DNA of 64,000 nucleotides from Marinomonas sp. SBI8L (GTDB lineage: Bacteria; Pseudomonadota; Gammaproteobacteria; Pseudomonadales; Marinomonadaceae): contig NZ_JSEO01000018.1 in assembly GCF_001624705.1 (NCBI RefSeq), positions 1-64,000 of the forward strand. The letters run 5' to 3'. A model generated the notes under the pieces. It was not told the DNA's origin, searched no databases, and saw only the letters and a list, made by a program, of their open reading frames with translations. Of the stretch, positions 7,133-16,700 are shown piece after piece (the first letter of the stretch is position 1; every line of letters starts with the position of its first letter). A program made the position numbers and the translations under genes.

Positions 7133-9499
7133 TTATAGCCCTTTCGCTTTTTCACGAAGCTTTTGAATACCCATCAGAACACGCTCAGGTGTTGCTGGTG
7201 CGTCAACTTCTGGTTGATACTTGTAATCTGCAACGGATGCGATCGCATCTTTGATTGCACACCAAGCAGCAATACCTAGCATAAATGGTGGTTCACCAAC
7301 GGCTTTCGAGTGATAAACCGTATCTTCTGGGTTTTTGCGGCTTTCAACTAGGTTAGTACGGAAGTCGATCGGCATATCAGCAATCGCAGGTACCTTGTAA
7401 CTTGCAGGTCCTGATGTCATCAGACGGCCTTTATCATTCCAAACTAGCTCTTCTGTGGTTAACCAACCCATACCTTGTACAAAAGCACCTTCAACTTGAC
7501 CAATATCGATCGCAGGGTTTAATGATTCACCCACATCTTGTAGCAAGTCAGTACGTAGGAACTTGTATTCACCAGTATAGGTATCTACTAATACTTCACA
7601 GCACGCTAGGCCGTATGCATAGTAGTAGAAAGGGCGACCACTTGCGCTATCACGATCATAGTAGATTTTAGGTGTCTTATAGAAACCTGTACTAGAAAGA
7701 GATACTTGGTTGAAGTAAGCCAACTGAATGATTTCTTCAAAGGCCATGTAGTTTTCACCCGCTCGCACATGACTGTTGTTGAACTCAACTTGAGACTCTT
7801 CAACATTAAAGTGCTTAGCTGCAAATTCTACAAGACGTTGCTTGATAGTCAGTGCCGCATTTTGAGCTGCCTTACCATTCAAATCTGTACCAGATGATGC
7901 GGCTGTTGGTGAGGTGTTTGGCACCTTGTCTGTATTGGTTGCTGTAATTTCAATACGCTCAGCTTCAACTTGGAACACTTCAGAGACAATTTGTCTTACT
8001 TTGGTGTTCAAGCCTTGACCCATTTCTGTACCGCCATGGTTAATACGGATGCTGCCATCTGTATAAACATGGATTAGAGCACCAGCTTGGTTCAAGAAAG
8101 TGGCAGTGAATGAGATACCGAACTTAACCGGTGTCATCGCAAGACCTTTTTTCAGGATGCGACTTTCAGCATTGAAGGCTTTAATCTCTTCACGTCTTTC
8201 ATAATAATCACTGCTAGCCAAGATCTCTTCTGTAATTTCAGGAAGAATATTGTGCTCAACAGTTTGGTGATAAGCCGTTTCATTACGGTCGTCTTTACCA
8301 TAGTAGTTGGTACGACGAACATCTAATGGATCCTTATTTAGATTACGGGCAATGGAATCCATAATTTCTTCAATCGGAACCATACCTTGAGGGCCACCAA
8401 AACCACGGTAAGCCGTGTTAGATGCGGTATTCGTTTTACAACGATGGCCATTGATTGTGGCATTTTTAAGGAAGTAAGCGTTATCAATGTGGAACATAGC
8501 GCGGTCAACGATAGAGCCAGAAAGGTCTGGTGAATAACCACAGTTACCTGCTAGATCAACTTCGATGCCTTCAATCATGCCGTCATTGTCAAATGCGACA
8601 TCGTATTTAACGAAGAATGGGTGACGTTTACCTGTCATCATCATGTCTTCCATACGAGGCACACGCATTTTAGTTGGACGATTTGTTAAGCGAGCAATAA
8701 CAGCGGACATACAAGCAGGTAGTGCTGCTTGAGTTTCTTTACCACCAAAACCACCACCCATGCGGCGCATGTCGATAACGACTTTATGCATATCTACGCC
8801 TAGTACACTGGCAACCAGTTTTTGTACTTCGGTTGGGTTTTGAGTAGAGCTGAATACCATCATGCCACCGTCTTCAGTTGGCATAACAGAGGCAATTTGA
8901 GTCTCTAGATAGAAGTGCTCTTGACCACCAATATGTAACTTACCTTGAATACGGTTCGTTGCATTCGCTAGGGCTGTTTTTGAGTCACCTAAAACGTGCT
9001 GGTGGCTATCAAGTACAAAGTGTTTTTTCTCTAGAGCTTCTTCGACACATAAAACAGGCTCTAGATCTTCATATTCAATGATGGCTGCCATAGCGGCTTT
9101 ACGCGCTGTTTCATGATCGTTTGCGGCAACCGCCAATACTGCTTGGCCATAGTATTCGACAAGATCATCAGCAAGGAGAGGGTCACCAGAAACAACAGGG
9201 CCAATATCTAGGTTACCAGGAACGTCTTTTGCTGTAATCGCAATGGCTACGCCATCAAACTCATAACATGGGCTAGTGTCTATGCTAAGAATTTTGGCAT
9301 GAGCACGGTCACTCATACGAGCATAAACATGTAATTGGTTTGGAAACTCTAATTTATCATCGATATAAAGCGCTTCACCACTTACTTGCTTGTCAGCACT
9401 GTCATGTTTGATAGAACGGCCAACACCTGTTTTAAGGTCTTTTTTAAAGATGGCTTCTAGTTCAGCTTGTGTTTTTGTTTGAATGAATTGACTAGACAT
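7133..9499 (-). CDS. xdhB: Xanthine dehydrogenase, molybdopterin-binding subunit
   Basis: A 788-residue large subunit that oxidises hypoxanthine and xanthine to urate using a molybdenum cofactor. The cofactor-binding motifs RRMGGGFGGKET and TAYRGFGGPQG are present, as is the active-site glutamate segment AVGEPPFMLG close to the C-terminus. Length is normal for the bacterial split enzyme. It overlaps the small-subunit gene by eight bases, so the two are translationally coupled. No xdhC, the chaperone that inserts sulfurated cofactor, follows; guaD takes that position. Confidence 0.95.
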   Translation of the reverse strand: MSSQFIQTKTQAELEAIFKKDLKTGVGRSIKHDSADKQVSGEALYIDDKLEFPNQLHVYARMSDRAHAKILSIDTSPCYEFDGVAIAITAKDVPGNLDIGPVVSGDPLLADDLVEYYGQAVLAVAANDHETARKAAMAAIIEYEDLEPVLCVEEALEKKHFVLDSHQHVLGDSKTALANATNRIQGKLHIGGQEHFYLETQIASVMPTEDGGMMVFSSTQNPTEVQKLVASVLGVDMHKVVIDMRRMGGGFGGKETQAALPACMSAVIARLTNRPTKMRVPRMEDMMMTGKRHPFFVKYDVAFDNDGMIEGIEVDLAGNCGYSPDLSGSIVDRAMFHIDNAYFLKNATINGHRCKTNTASNTAYRGFGGPQGMVPIEEIMDSIARNLNKDPLDVRRTNYYGKDDRNETAYHQTVEHNILPEITEEILASSDYYERREEIKAFNAESRILKKGLAMTPVKFGISFTATFLNQAGALIHVYTDGSIRINHGGTEMGQGLNTKVRQIVSEVFQVEAERIEITATNTDKVPNTSPTAASSGTDLNGKAAQNAALTIKQRLVEFAAKHFNVEESQVEFNNSHVRAGENYMAFEEIIQLAYFNQVSLSSTGFYKTPKIYYDRDSASGRPFYYYAYGLACCEVLVDTYTGEYKFLRTDLLQDVGESLNPAIDIGQVEGAFVQGMGWLTTEELVWNDKGRLMTSGPASYKVPAIADMPIDFRTNLVESRKNPEDTVYHSKAVGEPPFMLGIAAWCAIKDAIASVADYKYQPEVDAPATPERVLMGIQKLREKAKGL

Positions 9500-10934
9500 G
9501 AGCGGTCACCCTTGTTTGCGTGTAAGTAGATTGAGCAGACTCGGTTTCAACGAAGTATTTGCGAAGTAGGTTTTGCGCACTCAAGGTACGGTACTCTTTA
9601 GTCGCTCTGAAATCGGTGAGAGGGGTGAAGTCAGTGGCCAGTGCGGTACAAGCCAATTCAATGTTCTCTTCTGTATAAGCTTGGCCGATCAAGGCTTTTT
9701 CAGCATTGTCAGCACGCTTAGGGATACCTGCCATGCCACCAAAAGCAATACGCGCATCAGTTACAACTTTGTTTTCTACAGTGATATTGATCGCTGCACA
9801 AACTGCAGAGATATCATCGTCAAGACGCTTAGATAATTTGTAAGCTTTAAACTGATTAAGCTTGGCTTTAGGTACAAATACTTTTTCAATAAATTCGCTA
9901 GATTGCTGAACGGTTTTCTTATAATCCAAGAAATACTCTTCAATCGGTAGGCGACGTGTTTTGTCTCCTTGACGCAATTGAATATCTGCATTTAACGCGA
10001 TTAATAATGGTGGTGTATCACCAATTGGAGAAGCGTTACCTATGTTGCCACCAAGTGTGCCTTGGTTACGAATTTGTAGTGAAGCAAAACGATGTAGTAG
10101 TTCACCAAAATCAGGGTATTCAGCAGAAAGTGCTGTGTAGCAATCAGACAAGGACGCAGCCGAACCTAGGATGATTTCATCTTCGGTACTCGTTACTTCT
10201 TGCATGTCTTTTACATTACCGACATAAATAAGTTTACCGATAGGACGGTGGAACTGAGTTACTTCAAGAGCCAAATCTGTACCGCCAGCTAATAGCTTAG
10301 CATCTGGGTGCTCTAGATACATTTGAGCAAGTTCAGCTGTTGTTGTAGGCACTAGGCTTACTTTTTCACCATCAGAAAGCGATGCGCCGCCAGCTGGAAT
10401 TTGTTTCAGACGGTCAACGGTAGACACTTCAGTCGCATCAAAGAAATCCACTTCCTTTGTATTACAAGCTTGTTCAGCTGCTTCATAAATAGGGCGGTAA
10501 CCAGTACAGCGACATAGGTTACCAGCAAGGGCTTCACTCGCTGTTTCTTTATCATAGCCGTCAGTGTTTTTCTGCATTGCAAACATAGACATGACAAAGC
10601 CAGGTGTACAAAAGCCACACTGAGAACCATGGCAATCGGCCATTGCTTGTTGTGTGCTGTGAAGCTTGTCGTCTTGTTTTAGGTCTTCAACCGTGATCAG
10701 TTGCTTGCCGTGTAGAGCTGAAACGAAAGTTAAGCAAGCATTAAGTGTGCGGTAACGTAATGCATCACCATCCAGTTCTGCGACGACAACTGTGCATGCC
10801 CCACAATCGCCCGATGCGCATCCTTCCTTAGTGCCTGTTTTGGAAACCTGCTCACGCAGATAATTCAATACGGTTAAGTTTGGATCAAGATTCTGCTCGC
10901 TGCGCAATTCCTGATTAAGTAAAAACTGGATCAA
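9492..10934 (-). CDS. xdhA: Xanthine dehydrogenase, FeS/FAD subunit
   Basis: A 480-residue small subunit. The N-terminal part holds two 2Fe-2S clusters: the plant-ferredoxin type (KEGCASGDCGACTV with a later LNACLTF) and the helical one (CGFCTPGF ... GNLCRCTGYRP). The rest is the FAD-binding domain, with LLAGGTDLALEV and the LGGNIGNASPIGDTPP motif. It passes electrons from the molybdenum site in XdhB to NAD. It is the first gene of the leftward purine operon; a long AT-rich upstream region with a 16-base palindrome probably carries its control sites. Confidence 0.95.
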   Translation of the reverse strand: MIQFLLNQELRSEQNLDPNLTVLNYLREQVSKTGTKEGCASGDCGACTVVVAELDGDALRYRTLNACLTFVSALHGKQLITVEDLKQDDKLHSTQQAMADCHGSQCGFCTPGFVMSMFAMQKNTDGYDKETASEALAGNLCRCTGYRPIYEAAEQACNTKEVDFFDATEVSTVDRLKQIPAGGASLSDGEKVSLVPTTTAELAQMYLEHPDAKLLAGGTDLALEVTQFHRPIGKLIYVGNVKDMQEVTSTEDEIILGSAASLSDCYTALSAEYPDFGELLHRFASLQIRNQGTLGGNIGNASPIGDTPPLLIALNADIQLRQGDKTRRLPIEEYFLDYKKTVQQSSEFIEKVFVPKAKLNQFKAYKLSKRLDDDISAVCAAINITVENKVVTDARIAFGGMAGIPKRADNAEKALIGQAYTEENIELACTALATDFTPLTDFRATKEYRTLSAQNLLRKYFVETESAQSTYTQTRVTAHV

Positions 10935-11290
10935 GGTGTATCCTCCTGTGCCTTTTTATGAGGATTCATGACTGCTGAATCACTCATAAATTATGACGTA
11001 CTTTAGTTATTATGTATTTTCATTCTAGCTAAACATTGTCCGATCGGTCAAAGATTTTTGAGACTTTCTTTTTTCCTTATGTGAAAAAAATTGGTAATTT
11101 TTCACTTGGTGACTGACATGACAGGGGTATCATCTTGAATTTATTTGATTTTGCTTGAGATATGTCAAAAATGAATTTTTATAAATTTCTTATAAAAAAG
11201 AATGGTAATTCAGTTTTTGTTTAAAAAACGAAGGTTAAAGTTAGGTTTTGTATCTAAGAAGGCAAAAGTGAGCCTTCCTAGATAACTCAA
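10935..11290. other. Intergenic control region of the xdhA operon
   Basis: These 356 bases hold no gene I can support. They contain a 16-base palindrome (11036-11051) and an AT-rich inverted repeat, TTTTTATAA at 11176-11184 with TTATAAAAA at 11190-11198. The region serves the leftward xdhA promoter and receives the end of the leftward VanZ-like gene. Confidence 0.6.
11036..11051. promoter_or_regulatory. Palindromic operator candidate upstream of xdhA
   Basis: TTGTCCGATCGGTCAA is a near-perfect palindrome about 100 bases before the xdhA start. It matches 11 of the 14 defined positions of the E. coli RutR consensus TTGACCAnnTGGTCAA, and its CCGATCGGTC core also occurs in the operator of the TetR gene at 47134-47153. 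Which regulator uses it, if any, is open. Confidence 0.45.
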
Positions 11291-11671
11291 TTAGGCTTGG
11301 TGAGGGCGCTTAATGAGGGGGTATTTTCTGATGAGAAGTACAAGAAGAAAGACAATGGTAACGCCAAGAAGGTCTCCAGCAAAATCTGCCCACTCTCCAT
11401 AGCGGTTAACATAGGGTTGAATGACTTCGATAACCCCGCCCCAAAAGGCGATAAAGAGGCAAATGAAAGAGAAGCGTCTAAAATCACCTGCCGCAGGCAT
11501 AATTGCCCAAGCCGCAAAACCTAAAACATGATGAAGCTTATCTGATCCAGGTGCTGAAGGGAGTTGTTCTGCAGGAAGCAGAGTTGCTAGGCTAATGCCA
11601 ATCCAGCCAATCAAAAAGAGAGGGATTTGCCAACGAGCATATAGGTTAAACAAGAAGTGAAATGCAGCCAT
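11291..11671 (-). CDS. VanZ-family membrane protein
   Basis: A 126-residue protein with about four membrane helices. The segment SDKLHHVLGFAAWAIM near residue 44 is the VanZ-family hallmark (D-K-x-x-H followed by a helix), and GGVIEVIQPYVNRYGEWAD near residue 80 matches the second conserved stretch with a Glu and an Arg/Asp pair. VanZ of enterococci gives low-level teicoplanin resistance by an unknown mechanism; Gram-negative homologues have no established role. It is separated from dbpA by a terminator hairpin and is probably transcribed alone. Confidence 0.82.
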   Translation of the reverse strand: MAAFHFLFNLYARWQIPLFLIGWIGISLATLLPAEQLPSAPGSDKLHHVLGFAAWAIMPAAGDFRRFSFICLFIAFWGGVIEVIQPYVNRYGEWADFAGDLLGVTIVFLLVLLIRKYPLIKRPHQA

Positions 11672-11685
11672 AGATCATCCTTTAT

Positions 11686-11726
11686 AAAACAGAGGCCCAG
11701 TTAATAGCATTAACCGGGCCTGTTTT
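11686..11726 (-). terminator. Hairpin terminator after dbpA
   Basis: AAAACAG-AGGCCC-A-GTTAA pairs with TTAAC-C-GGGCCT-GTTTT as a long imperfect stem directly after the dbpA stop codon. The T tract on the minus strand is short, so termination may be incomplete and the VanZ gene could receive read-through. Confidence 0.65.
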
Positions 11727-11730
11727 GCTA

Positions 11731-13116
11731 TTAGCGTACGATACGTACTTTAATCGTACGGCCTTTAATTTTCTTCGTTTGTAGTTCGCTGACCACATAC
11801 TTAGCTTGTTTATTTGCTATAGCAACATAAGCACGGCGATCGAAAACATTGATTTTTCCGACTTCGTCTTTAGCAAGGCCTACACCAGCTGTTAATGCGC
11901 CAACAATATCGCCAGGTCTTAACTTGTCTTTACGACCAGCATCAAAACAAATCGTTGTCATGCTAGGTATTAGACGGAATTCAGCATCATACTTAGGGTC
12001 AAGATCTAAATAGTCAGCTTGAATTTCAAACCTTTCTTCTATGTCTTTCACTTTATATGAGTCTTTATCTGTTACTAGGTTAATTGCAACCCCTTTATTG
12101 CCTGCACGCCCAGTACGGCCAATTCTGTGAGTATGAACATCGATGTCGCGTGTTGTGTCATAGTTAATGACAGTATCAACTTCTTTCACATCAATACCAC
12201 GGGCAGCCACATCGGTTGCGACTAGAATACGGCAGCTAGCATTACTAAATTGCACTAAGACCTGATCTCTGTCTCTTTGCTCTAGGTCGCCGTGAATCGC
12301 CTTAGCGCTGATCTTATGATCGACTAAGAAATCTGCAATCGTTTGACATTCAAGCTTGGTATTACAAAAAACAATCGCTTGTTCTGGATTCTGGTAACGT
12401 ACAGCACTCATAAGCGCATAAGGTTTATCATCCTTATTACTCTTTACAAAGAACTGCTTAATATCAGGCTTTGATTCTTGAGTTGCTTCAACCTTGATGG
12501 TTTTTGGGTTGCGTTGAAACTCTGCGCTAATTTCGCCAATTGTTTCAGGGTAGGTTGCTGAGAACATTAGAGTCTGACGTTTCTTAGGAGTGCTTTCGAC
12601 TAAAGTACGAATGCTGTCGACAAATCCCATATCTAACATACGGTCTGCTTCATCTAGAACCAAGGTGTTAAGACTGTCTAATCTTAAAGTGCCTTTGCGC
12701 ACGTGCTCTAATAGACGACCCGGAGTACCTACTACAATGTGAGCGCCATGTTCTAGAGAGCCTATTTGTGGTCCAAATGGCATACCGCCACACAAACTTA
12801 GCACTTTAATATTTTCTAGAAAGCGGGCTGTTTTGCGTATTTCCTTACAAACTTGATCTGCTAACTCCCTTGTAGGGCACATGACTAAGCCTTGTACCCC
12901 AAAATAACGAGGATTAAGCTTTAGCAACATACCAATTGCGAAAGCTAAAGTTTTACCACTACCTGTTTGAGCCTGCGCTAGAATGTCATTATCTGATAGA
13001 ATACTCGGCAAAGTCTCTGCTTGGATGGGCGTGAAGCTTTCAAAACCTAAATCTGATAATAGAGATGTGAGTTTTGTTGGAAGTTGTATATCTAAGTTAT
13101 GGGAGAAGTTAGCCAC
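11731..13116 (-). CDS. dbpA: ATP-dependent RNA helicase DbpA
   Basis: A 461-residue DEAD-box helicase. Motifs in order are AQTGSGKT (I), PTRELADQV (Ia), TPGRLLEHV (Ib), LDEADRMLD (II), FSATYPE (III), VATDVAARGIDV (V) and HRIGRTGRAG (VI). The C-terminal ~75 residues carry the DbpA RNA-binding fold (DKLRPGDIVGAL ... VGKINVFDRRAYVAI), which in E. coli recognises hairpin 92 of 23S rRNA. The role is therefore large-subunit ribosome assembly in the cytoplasm. That C-terminal domain separates it from the second helicase at 32344, which lacks it. Confidence 0.93.
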   Translation of the reverse strand: MANFSHNLDIQLPTKLTSLLSDLGFESFTPIQAETLPSILSDNDILAQAQTGSGKTLAFAIGMLLKLNPRYFGVQGLVMCPTRELADQVCKEIRKTARFLENIKVLSLCGGMPFGPQIGSLEHGAHIVVGTPGRLLEHVRKGTLRLDSLNTLVLDEADRMLDMGFVDSIRTLVESTPKKRQTLMFSATYPETIGEISAEFQRNPKTIKVEATQESKPDIKQFFVKSNKDDKPYALMSAVRYQNPEQAIVFCNTKLECQTIADFLVDHKISAKAIHGDLEQRDRDQVLVQFSNASCRILVATDVAARGIDVKEVDTVINYDTTRDIDVHTHRIGRTGRAGNKGVAINLVTDKDSYKVKDIEERFEIQADYLDLDPKYDAEFRLIPSMTTICFDAGRKDKLRPGDIVGALTAGVGLAKDEVGKINVFDRRAYVAIANKQAKYVVSELQTKKIKGRTIKVRIVR

Positions 13117-13298
13117 AAATTACCTGAAATTTAATAAATGAAGGGATATTTGGCCAAAATGATATCAGATACTGCTAAATGAGTGGTGTGATATTTTAAT
13201 TATCTAGCTAAAGATTCGTTATTTAATAGTGGATAGATTCTTGAAGCTGGCTTAATGTGTTATTTGAGACATTTAATTTTTAATTAAGGTGCTAAATT

Positions 13299-15632
13299 TT
13301 GTTGAAAGGGCGATATCTAAAGCAAGCTCATCTTGTCGTTTTTTTATTTGTATCCCTTTGCGCTCTTATTGTTTTATTTAGTCTACTGCGTGAAGACAAT
13401 AACCGTATTGCAGTTAAGCAGGAACAAGCTGGTCAGCAACTTAATGAATCTATTATCAATGCTTTGAATGGTTATGAATTAGAGGTTGCGGGTTTAGCTG
13501 CTTTATTTCATTCTAGTCAGTTCGTCTCGGCTCTAGAGTTCGATACTTTTAGCCAAACCTTGATCAACCACAAAAGAATCCCCGTCTATAACAGCTTTTA
13601 TGCTGAGTCTGTATTAGCGACACAAAAGCAAAATTTTATTGCCGATCGAACTCAGAGGTTCAATGGCCCATTTCGGATTTTGCCTGAAGGCGAGCGCCCG
13701 CTTTACTTGCCGATTACTTACGCCTTTCCTGATAAACGCTTTGTGGGCGTAGATACTTTAGAAAAAGGGGTTTTCTTTCTTTATGAGGGGACCCAAGACT
13801 GGAATACACGACAAACAAAACTGATTAAACCAAAAACCGCTAACGATAATTTTATCGTTAAACCAAGCCAATCTTCTAGCCTTTATGTGCTAAGTAAAAA
13901 TGTTTATAAAGATGAGGCTAATAGAAGTAGTAATAAAGAAAATTGGCTAGGAGTCGTTGCAGTCTCCTTCGATATGAGTTCTATGCTACAGGCGATTAGC
14001 CTCAAGTTTGATCATGACTTGTTATTTCGATTATCAGATATTACTGATTCAATTGAGGCTAAAAACTACTTTTACCGTTCCCATTCTGCCGATATTTCTG
14101 AGTGGTCAAAGCGAGAATTTGATCAAACACAAATTATCTACGGAGGCAGAATTTGGCTACTGGAGAGTAGCTACCTAGATACCAGTATTGCCTTATATGA
14201 CTGGGGCTCTATTCTATTACCTGTTGTCGCATTACTTATTTTGGCGGTGTTTTTAAGTATTTATATTCGCAGTTTAAATTCGTCGTTTTTAGGCATGATG
14301 AAACGGGTAAATCATCAGTTAGAAATCGATGATTTAACGAACCTATATTCCCGATATTTTATTCATGAAAAGCTAGATAAAGCCATCTTAAAAAGCGAAC
14401 AAAAGCAGGGTGATCTTGCTGTTATCTTTATGGATTTAGATCACTTTAAAACAGTGAACGAAGCTTTTGGACATGAAGTGGGTGACAAGTTACTTAATAA
14501 AGTTGCCCAAAGGTTAACGTCGGTTTGGCCTTCTGATGCTGTACTAGGCCGTCTAGGTGGTGATGAGTTTTTAGCCTTCATAGAACTTAATGGCAAGATG
14601 AGCCATGATGATTTAAAAATTCTTTGCCATGAAGTGATCACCCAAGTTAGCCACAGTTATTTAATTGATAATCGTACTCTAACGATAGGTTGTAGTATTG
14701 GTGTTGCTCTATATCCAAACTTTGGCGACGATGCTATGACCTTGGTAAAAAATGCCGATATGGCGATGTACAAGGCTAAAGCTCTGGGACGTTCTACTTA
14801 TCATTTTTATGATGGTGATATCGGAGCTCGTTTAGCCCGTAATGTGAAGATAGAAACCCGTTTGCGTTTAGCTATGCAGAATAGCCAACTAAGACTTTAT
14901 TTTCAGCCTAAGGTAAATTTAGACACGCTTGAATGTGTAGGATTAGAAGCTTTGTTACGTTGGAATGATGAAGAGTTAGGCCCAGTTTCACCGATGGAAT
15001 TTATTCCGATCGCAGAACAGTCTGGCATTATTCTGCCTCTTGGTGAGTGGGTAATAGAGCAATCATGTCGACAAATAGCGGCTTGGCAGTCTCAAGGCTT
15101 AACGGTTCCTCCTATTGCGATGAATTGCTCCGCTGCTCAACTAAAACGAGATGACTTTTTCTCCATCTTGCTACAAAACTTGAATAGCTATGATATCTCT
15201 CCTGATCAAGTTGAGTTAGAAGTCACCGAGTCTATGTTAATTGAAGACTCAGAACGTTGCTCTAAGCTGTTACAGCAGGTGAGTCGTTTAGGTGTAAAGA
15301 TCACCATAGATGATTTTGGAACAGGCTACTCTAGCTTGAGCTACCTAAAAGACTTGCCTTTCAATTGTATTAAAATTGATCAGGTATTCATTCGTGATAT
15401 GATTGAAGATGTGAACCACGCAGCGATCACAGCAGCCATTATTAAGATGAGCCAAACATTAAACTTACAGGTAGTCGCAGAGGGCATTACCAGTCATAAG
15501 CAATTAGACAGGCTGCGTGAGCTAGGTTGTACGATAGGCCAAGGTTTCTTATTTGGGGAAGCATTCCATGCCGATCATTTAGCGATTAATGATGAAAAAA
15601 TTAAACAGTCATTATTAGCTGAAGATGGTTAA
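13299..15632 (+). CDS. CHASE-GGDEF-EAL cyclic-di-GMP enzyme
   Basis: A 777-residue membrane signalling protein. There is an N-terminal helix (residues about 10-26), a periplasmic CHASE domain with SFYAESVLATQKQNF and LPITYAFPDKRFVG, and a second helix at about 301-323. Next comes a diguanylate cyclase domain with an intact GGDEF motif at residue 420 and an EAL phosphodiesterase domain with EALLRW at about 550 and DDFGTGYSS further on. Both signature motifs are intact, so it could make or degrade c-di-GMP depending on the periplasmic signal. The start is TTG 13299 with AAGGT upstream. It is monocistronic, followed by a strong bidirectional terminator. Confidence 0.92.
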   Translation: MLKGRYLKQAHLVVFLFVSLCALIVLFSLLREDNNRIAVKQEQAGQQLNESIINALNGYELEVAGLAALFHSSQFVSALEFDTFSQTLINHKRIPVYNSFYAESVLATQKQNFIADRTQRFNGPFRILPEGERPLYLPITYAFPDKRFVGVDTLEKGVFFLYEGTQDWNTRQTKLIKPKTANDNFIVKPSQSSSLYVLSKNVYKDEANRSSNKENWLGVVAVSFDMSSMLQAISLKFDHDLLFRLSDITDSIEAKNYFYRSHSADISEWSKREFDQTQIIYGGRIWLLESSYLDTSIALYDWGSILLPVVALLILAVFLSIYIRSLNSSFLGMMKRVNHQLEIDDLTNLYSRYFIHEKLDKAILKSEQKQGDLAVIFMDLDHFKTVNEAFGHEVGDKLLNKVAQRLTSVWPSDAVLGRLGGDEFLAFIELNGKMSHDDLKILCHEVITQVSHSYLIDNRTLTIGCSIGVALYPNFGDDAMTLVKNADMAMYKAKALGRSTYHFYDGDIGARLARNVKIETRLRLAMQNSQLRLYFQPKVNLDTLECVGLEALLRWNDEELGPVSPMEFIPIAEQSGIILPLGEWVIEQSCRQIAAWQSQGLTVPPIAMNCSAAQLKRDDFFSILLQNLNSYDISPDQVELEVTESMLIEDSERCSKLLQQVSRLGVKITIDDFGTGYSSLSYLKDLPFNCIKIDQVFIRDMIEDVNHAAITAAIIKMSQTLNLQVVAEGITSHKQLDRLRELGCTIGQGFLFGEAFHADHLAINDEKIKQSLLAEDG

Positions 15633-15653
15633 GTTTTAATTGAGTGTGAAATG

Positions 15654-15681
15654 AAAAAAGGTGCTGATTAGCACCTTTTTT
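15654..15681. terminator. Bidirectional terminator
   Basis: AAAAAAGGTGCT and AGCACCTTTTTT pair perfectly around a GATT loop between two convergent genes. Confidence 0.92.
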
Positions 15682-15682
15682 G

Positions 15683-16618
15683 TTAGCGAATAGGAGAACT
15701 TTTTAACTCAGTAACAAGCTGCTGCCAGAAGGCGGTGAGATTCGGGTTCTGATTAAAACGTGATTTATATAATCTGATTTCTAATGGGATATGCCACTGC
15801 TTTTCACCCGCTTGTACTACCTTGCCATACTCTAAGTTATCTGACATAAGACGCTCTGGTAACCAACCTAAACCAAAACCTTCCTTAACCATGGCTTTTA
15901 CGCTGACTGAGTGTAAGTTTTCACTCAAGGTTTGTAGTTGAGCCACTTCTCTTTGGCGTTGTAAATGATGCTGGATAACAGGTTGTAAAAAGGTCGTTTC
16001 TGTATAACTGATTACAGGCAGTGGTTTACGCCTTGAGCCCGGTAAAGAATATTTTGCCTGACCATCTTCATCTGTTGCGCTGTATGGTACAAGTGTTTCT
16101 TGAGCGATAACAAGATACTCATAGTTCTCATCATCTAAGCCGCGTACAAAGTTGATAGCGGGGTGCCAGAAGCAAAGCATCAGATCACACTGTTTCTCAA
16201 CCAAAGCATTCACGAAGTCTGCCGCAGCCCAAGAACTGGACTTCATATTAACATCCATATCTAGGTTGATACTTTGGCAAAAAGGCTCTAACCAATCTTT
16301 GTAAAAGCTTAAAAATAGGGTTTGAGTCGTAACAAAGCTTACCTGTGATTCTTCTTGCTTACGGATCTCTTGGCAACGTTCTTTCGCATCTCTCAATTGT
16401 CTGGTGATGAGTTCGGCACTTTGAAGAAAGACATCCCCAGCTGGCGTTAAAGACAAAGGCAGGGTATTTCTATCTATGAGGGTTACCTTCATCTCATCTT
16501 CAAGTAGTTTTATGCGTCGGCTAAATGTAGGTTGAGTCACATGTTGCTCGTCTGCCGCACGGGAGAAATGTCTCGTTCTTGCTAATGCAATAAAATCTTC
16601 AAGCCACCTTATTTCCAT
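15683..16618 (-). CDS. LysR-family regulator, HypT/YjiE-like
   Basis: A 311-residue LysR-type regulator. The N-terminal winged helix contains FSRAADEQHVTQPTFSRRIK, whose FSRR recognition-helix end is typical of the YjiE/HypT branch (hypochlorite-responsive in E. coli) and differs from the common 'SxxI' form. The C-terminal two-thirds is the effector-binding domain. It lies 82 bases downstream of the last gene of the ABC importer on the same strand and may be co-transcribed with it. Neither the effector nor the target can be read from sequence; control of the importer is plausible by position. Confidence 0.85.
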   Translation of the reverse strand: MEIRWLEDFIALARTRHFSRAADEQHVTQPTFSRRIKLLEDEMKVTLIDRNTLPLSLTPAGDVFLQSAELITRQLRDAKERCQEIRKQEESQVSFVTTQTLFLSFYKDWLEPFCQSINLDMDVNMKSSSWAAADFVNALVEKQCDLMLCFWHPAINFVRGLDDENYEYLVIAQETLVPYSATDEDGQAKYSLPGSRRKPLPVISYTETTFLQPVIQHHLQRQREVAQLQTLSENLHSVSVKAMVKEGFGLGWLPERLMSDNLEYGKVVQAGEKQWHIPLEIRLYKSRFNQNPNLTAFWQQLVTELKSSPIR

Positions 16619-16700
16619 AATGAGGCCTCCAAAGATAGTGTGTCTTTATCATTATTATTTTCATTTAAAACTGTTAAACAAAAGAGAGAAAATTTAGTCA

